A stretch of 35,235 bases of DNA from an uncultured Planktomarina sp. (GTDB lineage Bacteria > Pseudomonadota > Alphaproteobacteria > Rhodobacterales > Rhodobacteraceae): the NCBI GenBank assembly GCA_905182325.1, contig CAJJBD010000046.1, positions 1-35,235 on the forward strand. The letters are read 5' to 3'. Under the pieces are notes generated by a model. It had not been told where the DNA came from, did no database searches, and saw only the letters and a program-made list of their open reading frames with translations. The translations under genes were made by a program, and so were the position numbers. The first letter of the stretch is position 1; each line of letters opens with the position of its first letter. This document shows positions 33,846 to 35,235 of the stretch, in pieces.

Positions 33846-34697
33846 TCACCCTATTCGTTTGTAAACAGTAGCCTTTGGCTCAACACTACCTTGGCTCACC
33901 TGTTCAAAGATCTTAATTAATTTCAACTTTATGAGTAAATCTACTGCCTTAAGTGCTGCTGGCTTTCCAGTCCCTAACTTCTCTTTGGCAAGTTCCGTTT
34001 GGGATAACGTCCAAGTGTCCCCAACCTCACAGCGCAGCTTAAAAAGTCCGTAAAGGTGATAGGCATCTTTAGATAATTTTGTGTCAGAGTTTCTTAAAAT
34101 AAGTGATTCTGCGCGGGTTATAGATTTTTCCATGGCATATACCTTTTTGAAAAATGTATCTTTTAAGGTCACTAACTCTTTCTCACTTCGCTGAGCTTCT
34201 TTAGATTCTGAAACCAAAACATCAAAAATTTTGTTTAACTGAATTTGAGTATAGTCAGTATGCGTAATTTCTATGGCAACCTTTAAAACCAAATTGACGA
34301 ACCGATTATGGCTTTTTAAATCATCAGTTTTTGTTAGATAGCTGGAATTGTTTGCATAATTATTGTCATCAAGTGTTTCCTTTCGTACACGAGGCTTACG
34401 AATTTTGAGTTGTGTGACCTCTGTCGCTAATCTTAAGTAAAACTCATCTAAATTTTTAATTTTATTGTTAAGTAGACTTAGATAAATTAAGTGAAGCGCG
34501 ACCGCCTTGGGCCTCTTAGGGTTGCGCTTAATGTAAGTTTTATATCTTTCATGCCATTCATCGCAAATTTTTATATATTCAGGAAAGGCTGCCGCCATTT
34601 TCATATGGTCGCGATTATAAGCCAATCGTAAGACGGCCTGCCATTCCACAAACCTTAATTGCGCACGTGCATTAGAGTTATCTATATACTTTATCAT
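33846..34697 (-). CDS. Unknown protein with winged-helix-like C-terminus
   Basis: This 283-residue protein (ATG 34697) is predicted almost entirely helical and lysine-rich, with no signal peptide or membrane segment. The middle (about 85-120) is charged and Asn/Ser-rich, like a linker. The last 60 residues (WTLSQTELAKEKLGTGKPAA, then ALKAVDLLIKLKLIKIFE and a short strand ending KATVYKRIG) look like a winged-helix domain of the kind in plasmid Rep proteins or DNA-binding regulators. The frame is long and uninterrupted in AT-rich DNA, so I accept it as a gene, but I recognise no family. Its neighbours are also small unknowns, which suggests an accessory segment. Confidence 0.7.
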   Translation of the reverse strand: MIKYIDNSNARAQLRFVEWQAVLRLAYNRDHMKMAAAFPEYIKICDEWHERYKTYIKRNPKRPKAVALHLIYLSLLNNKIKNLDEFYLRLATEVTQLKIRKPRVRKETLDDNNYANNSSYLTKTDDLKSHNRFVNLVLKVAIEITHTDYTQIQLNKIFDVLVSESKEAQRSEKELVTLKDTFFKKVYAMEKSITRAESLILRNSDTKLSKDAYHLYGLFKLRCEVGDTWTLSQTELAKEKLGTGKPAALKAVDLLIKLKLIKIFEQVSQGSVEPKATVYKRIG

Positions 34698-35039
34698 TCA
34701 ATTATTATCAGCTCGATAGTGACGGTAATGCAGCCCCTTAATAGAGAGATTGTTTTCTTTAAGAATTCCATAAATATAAACTATTTAATTTCTACAAAGT
34801 TTAAAATTTTTGTTTTGCATATCTTTTACTGCTAAATTGTGTATAGATATTTATTTACTTAGTGGTTGGGTATGCTAATCATACGAGCTTAGAAGATGCA
34901 TGGCATAAACGCCAATGGCATCTGCAGTCAATTGCAGGTTTTTCAAGGCACTCGAAACTGCCCTCCCCGCAAAGACAGCCCACATTAACGTTGCGCATCA
35001 GACACTCCAATTTTTATGTGTCTATAATAGCTTAAATCT
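34698..35039. other. Gene-free AT-rich stretch
   Basis: These 342 bases hold no convincing ORF. Between 34893 and 34920 an AGATGC/GCATCT inverted pair is visible, followed by a weak CTGCA...TGCAG stem with a short T-run (about 34922-34943). These could be a weak terminator, but nothing decisive is seen. Confidence 0.4.
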
Positions 35040-35228
35040 TTACACCCGCTTATACCCGATCGCCAAATTATGATCAGTCCCGCACGTATCACCCGAGCAG
35101 CACTCAAAGATATTAGATTTACAGACTAGACACTGTTCATGCCCATGTACCACCACAGTGTTCAAAGGAGACTGACATCTTGGGCACCTTTGCCTGTTTT
35201 GGGTAAGAGGGTTTATGTGATTATCCAT
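35040..35228 (-). CDS. 62-residue zinc-ribbon protein
   Basis: This small protein starts at ATG 35228 and ends at 35040. It has two CxxC pairs, CPRC at 15-18 and CLVC at 33-36, separated by SPLNTVVVHGHEQ and flanked by an HGH. A CCSGDTC cluster follows at 43-49. The pattern is a zinc ribbon with an extra cysteine cluster that may bind a second metal. I recall similar HGHEQC-type small proteins in Rhodobacterales but cannot name a function. The upstream region is cut by the window edge, so operon membership is unknown. Confidence 0.7.
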   Translation of the reverse strand: MDNHINPLTQNRQRCPRCQSPLNTVVVHGHEQCLVCKSNIFECCSGDTCGTDHNLAIGYKRV

Positions 35229-35235
35229 CTCATAA

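Noticed and set aside
1-35235. CRISPR array, insertion sequence or prophage
   Set aside because: I saw no spaced direct-repeat series, transposase motif, terminal inverted repeats or phage structural genes.

Overview
The window looks like chromosomal DNA from a low-GC marine alphaproteobacterium, most likely of the Rhodobacterales (Roseobacter group). GC is roughly 40-45% by eye. The basis is protein character, together with gene orders (rsmB-heparinase II/III-like-purH; dapB diverging from rbfA-truB-DUF1643; rpsO-pnp; dapF-mtaB-GST) that I recall from roseobacter genomes. No database search was possible, so the taxonomic call is inference.

Layout. Positions 1-4360 (minus strand) hold rsmB, a heparinase II/III-like gene and the first 400 codons of purH, closely packed and probably co-transcribed. 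A small SDHAF4-family gene points the other way at 4404. Positions 4586-5819 (minus) hold dapB and a small secreted protein. From 5898 the plus strand carries rbfA, truB, a DUF1643 gene, a fluoroacetate-dehalogenase-like hydrolase, rpsO and pnp, with terminators after rpsO and pnp and a structured pnp leader. Positions 11863-15612 (minus) hold an aldehyde dehydrogenase, an RluA-type pseudouridine synthase and a GlcD-type FAD oxidoreductase.

The most striking block is 15909-21628 (plus): six genes with gaps of 1-4 nt or short overlaps. They encode a divergent EptA-like phosphoethanolamine transferase, a PAP2 phosphatase, phosphatidylserine synthase (PssA), a canonical EptA/MCR-like transferase, diacylglycerol kinase (DgkA) and phosphatidylserine decarboxylase (Psd). 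Together they can make phosphatidylethanolamine (PE), spend its head group on an envelope acceptor, and return the diacylglycerol by-product to phospholipid synthesis. It reads as a self-contained PE make-use-recycle operon.

HtpG and an ArsC/Spx-family protein follow. Then comes a GC-rich stretch dense in inverted repeats with no convincing gene (about 24264-24759) that ends in a terminator-like hairpin; I treat it as a candidate structured RNA of unknown family. After a small membrane protein, the minus strand carries an accessory-looking pair: an Old Yellow Enzyme/TMADH-like flavoprotein, and a soluble reductive-dehalogenase-like B12/Fe-S protein. A 57-residue zinc-ribbon protein lies upstream of them.

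A tRNA-Lys(UUU) is followed by dapF, mtaB and a GST gene (plus), then a LacI-family regulator (minus), a tiny secreted cysteine-containing protein (plus), an unrecognised 283-residue protein with a winged-helix-like C-terminus (minus) and a 62-residue zinc-ribbon protein (minus). I saw no insertion sequence, CRISPR array, rRNA or obvious prophage.
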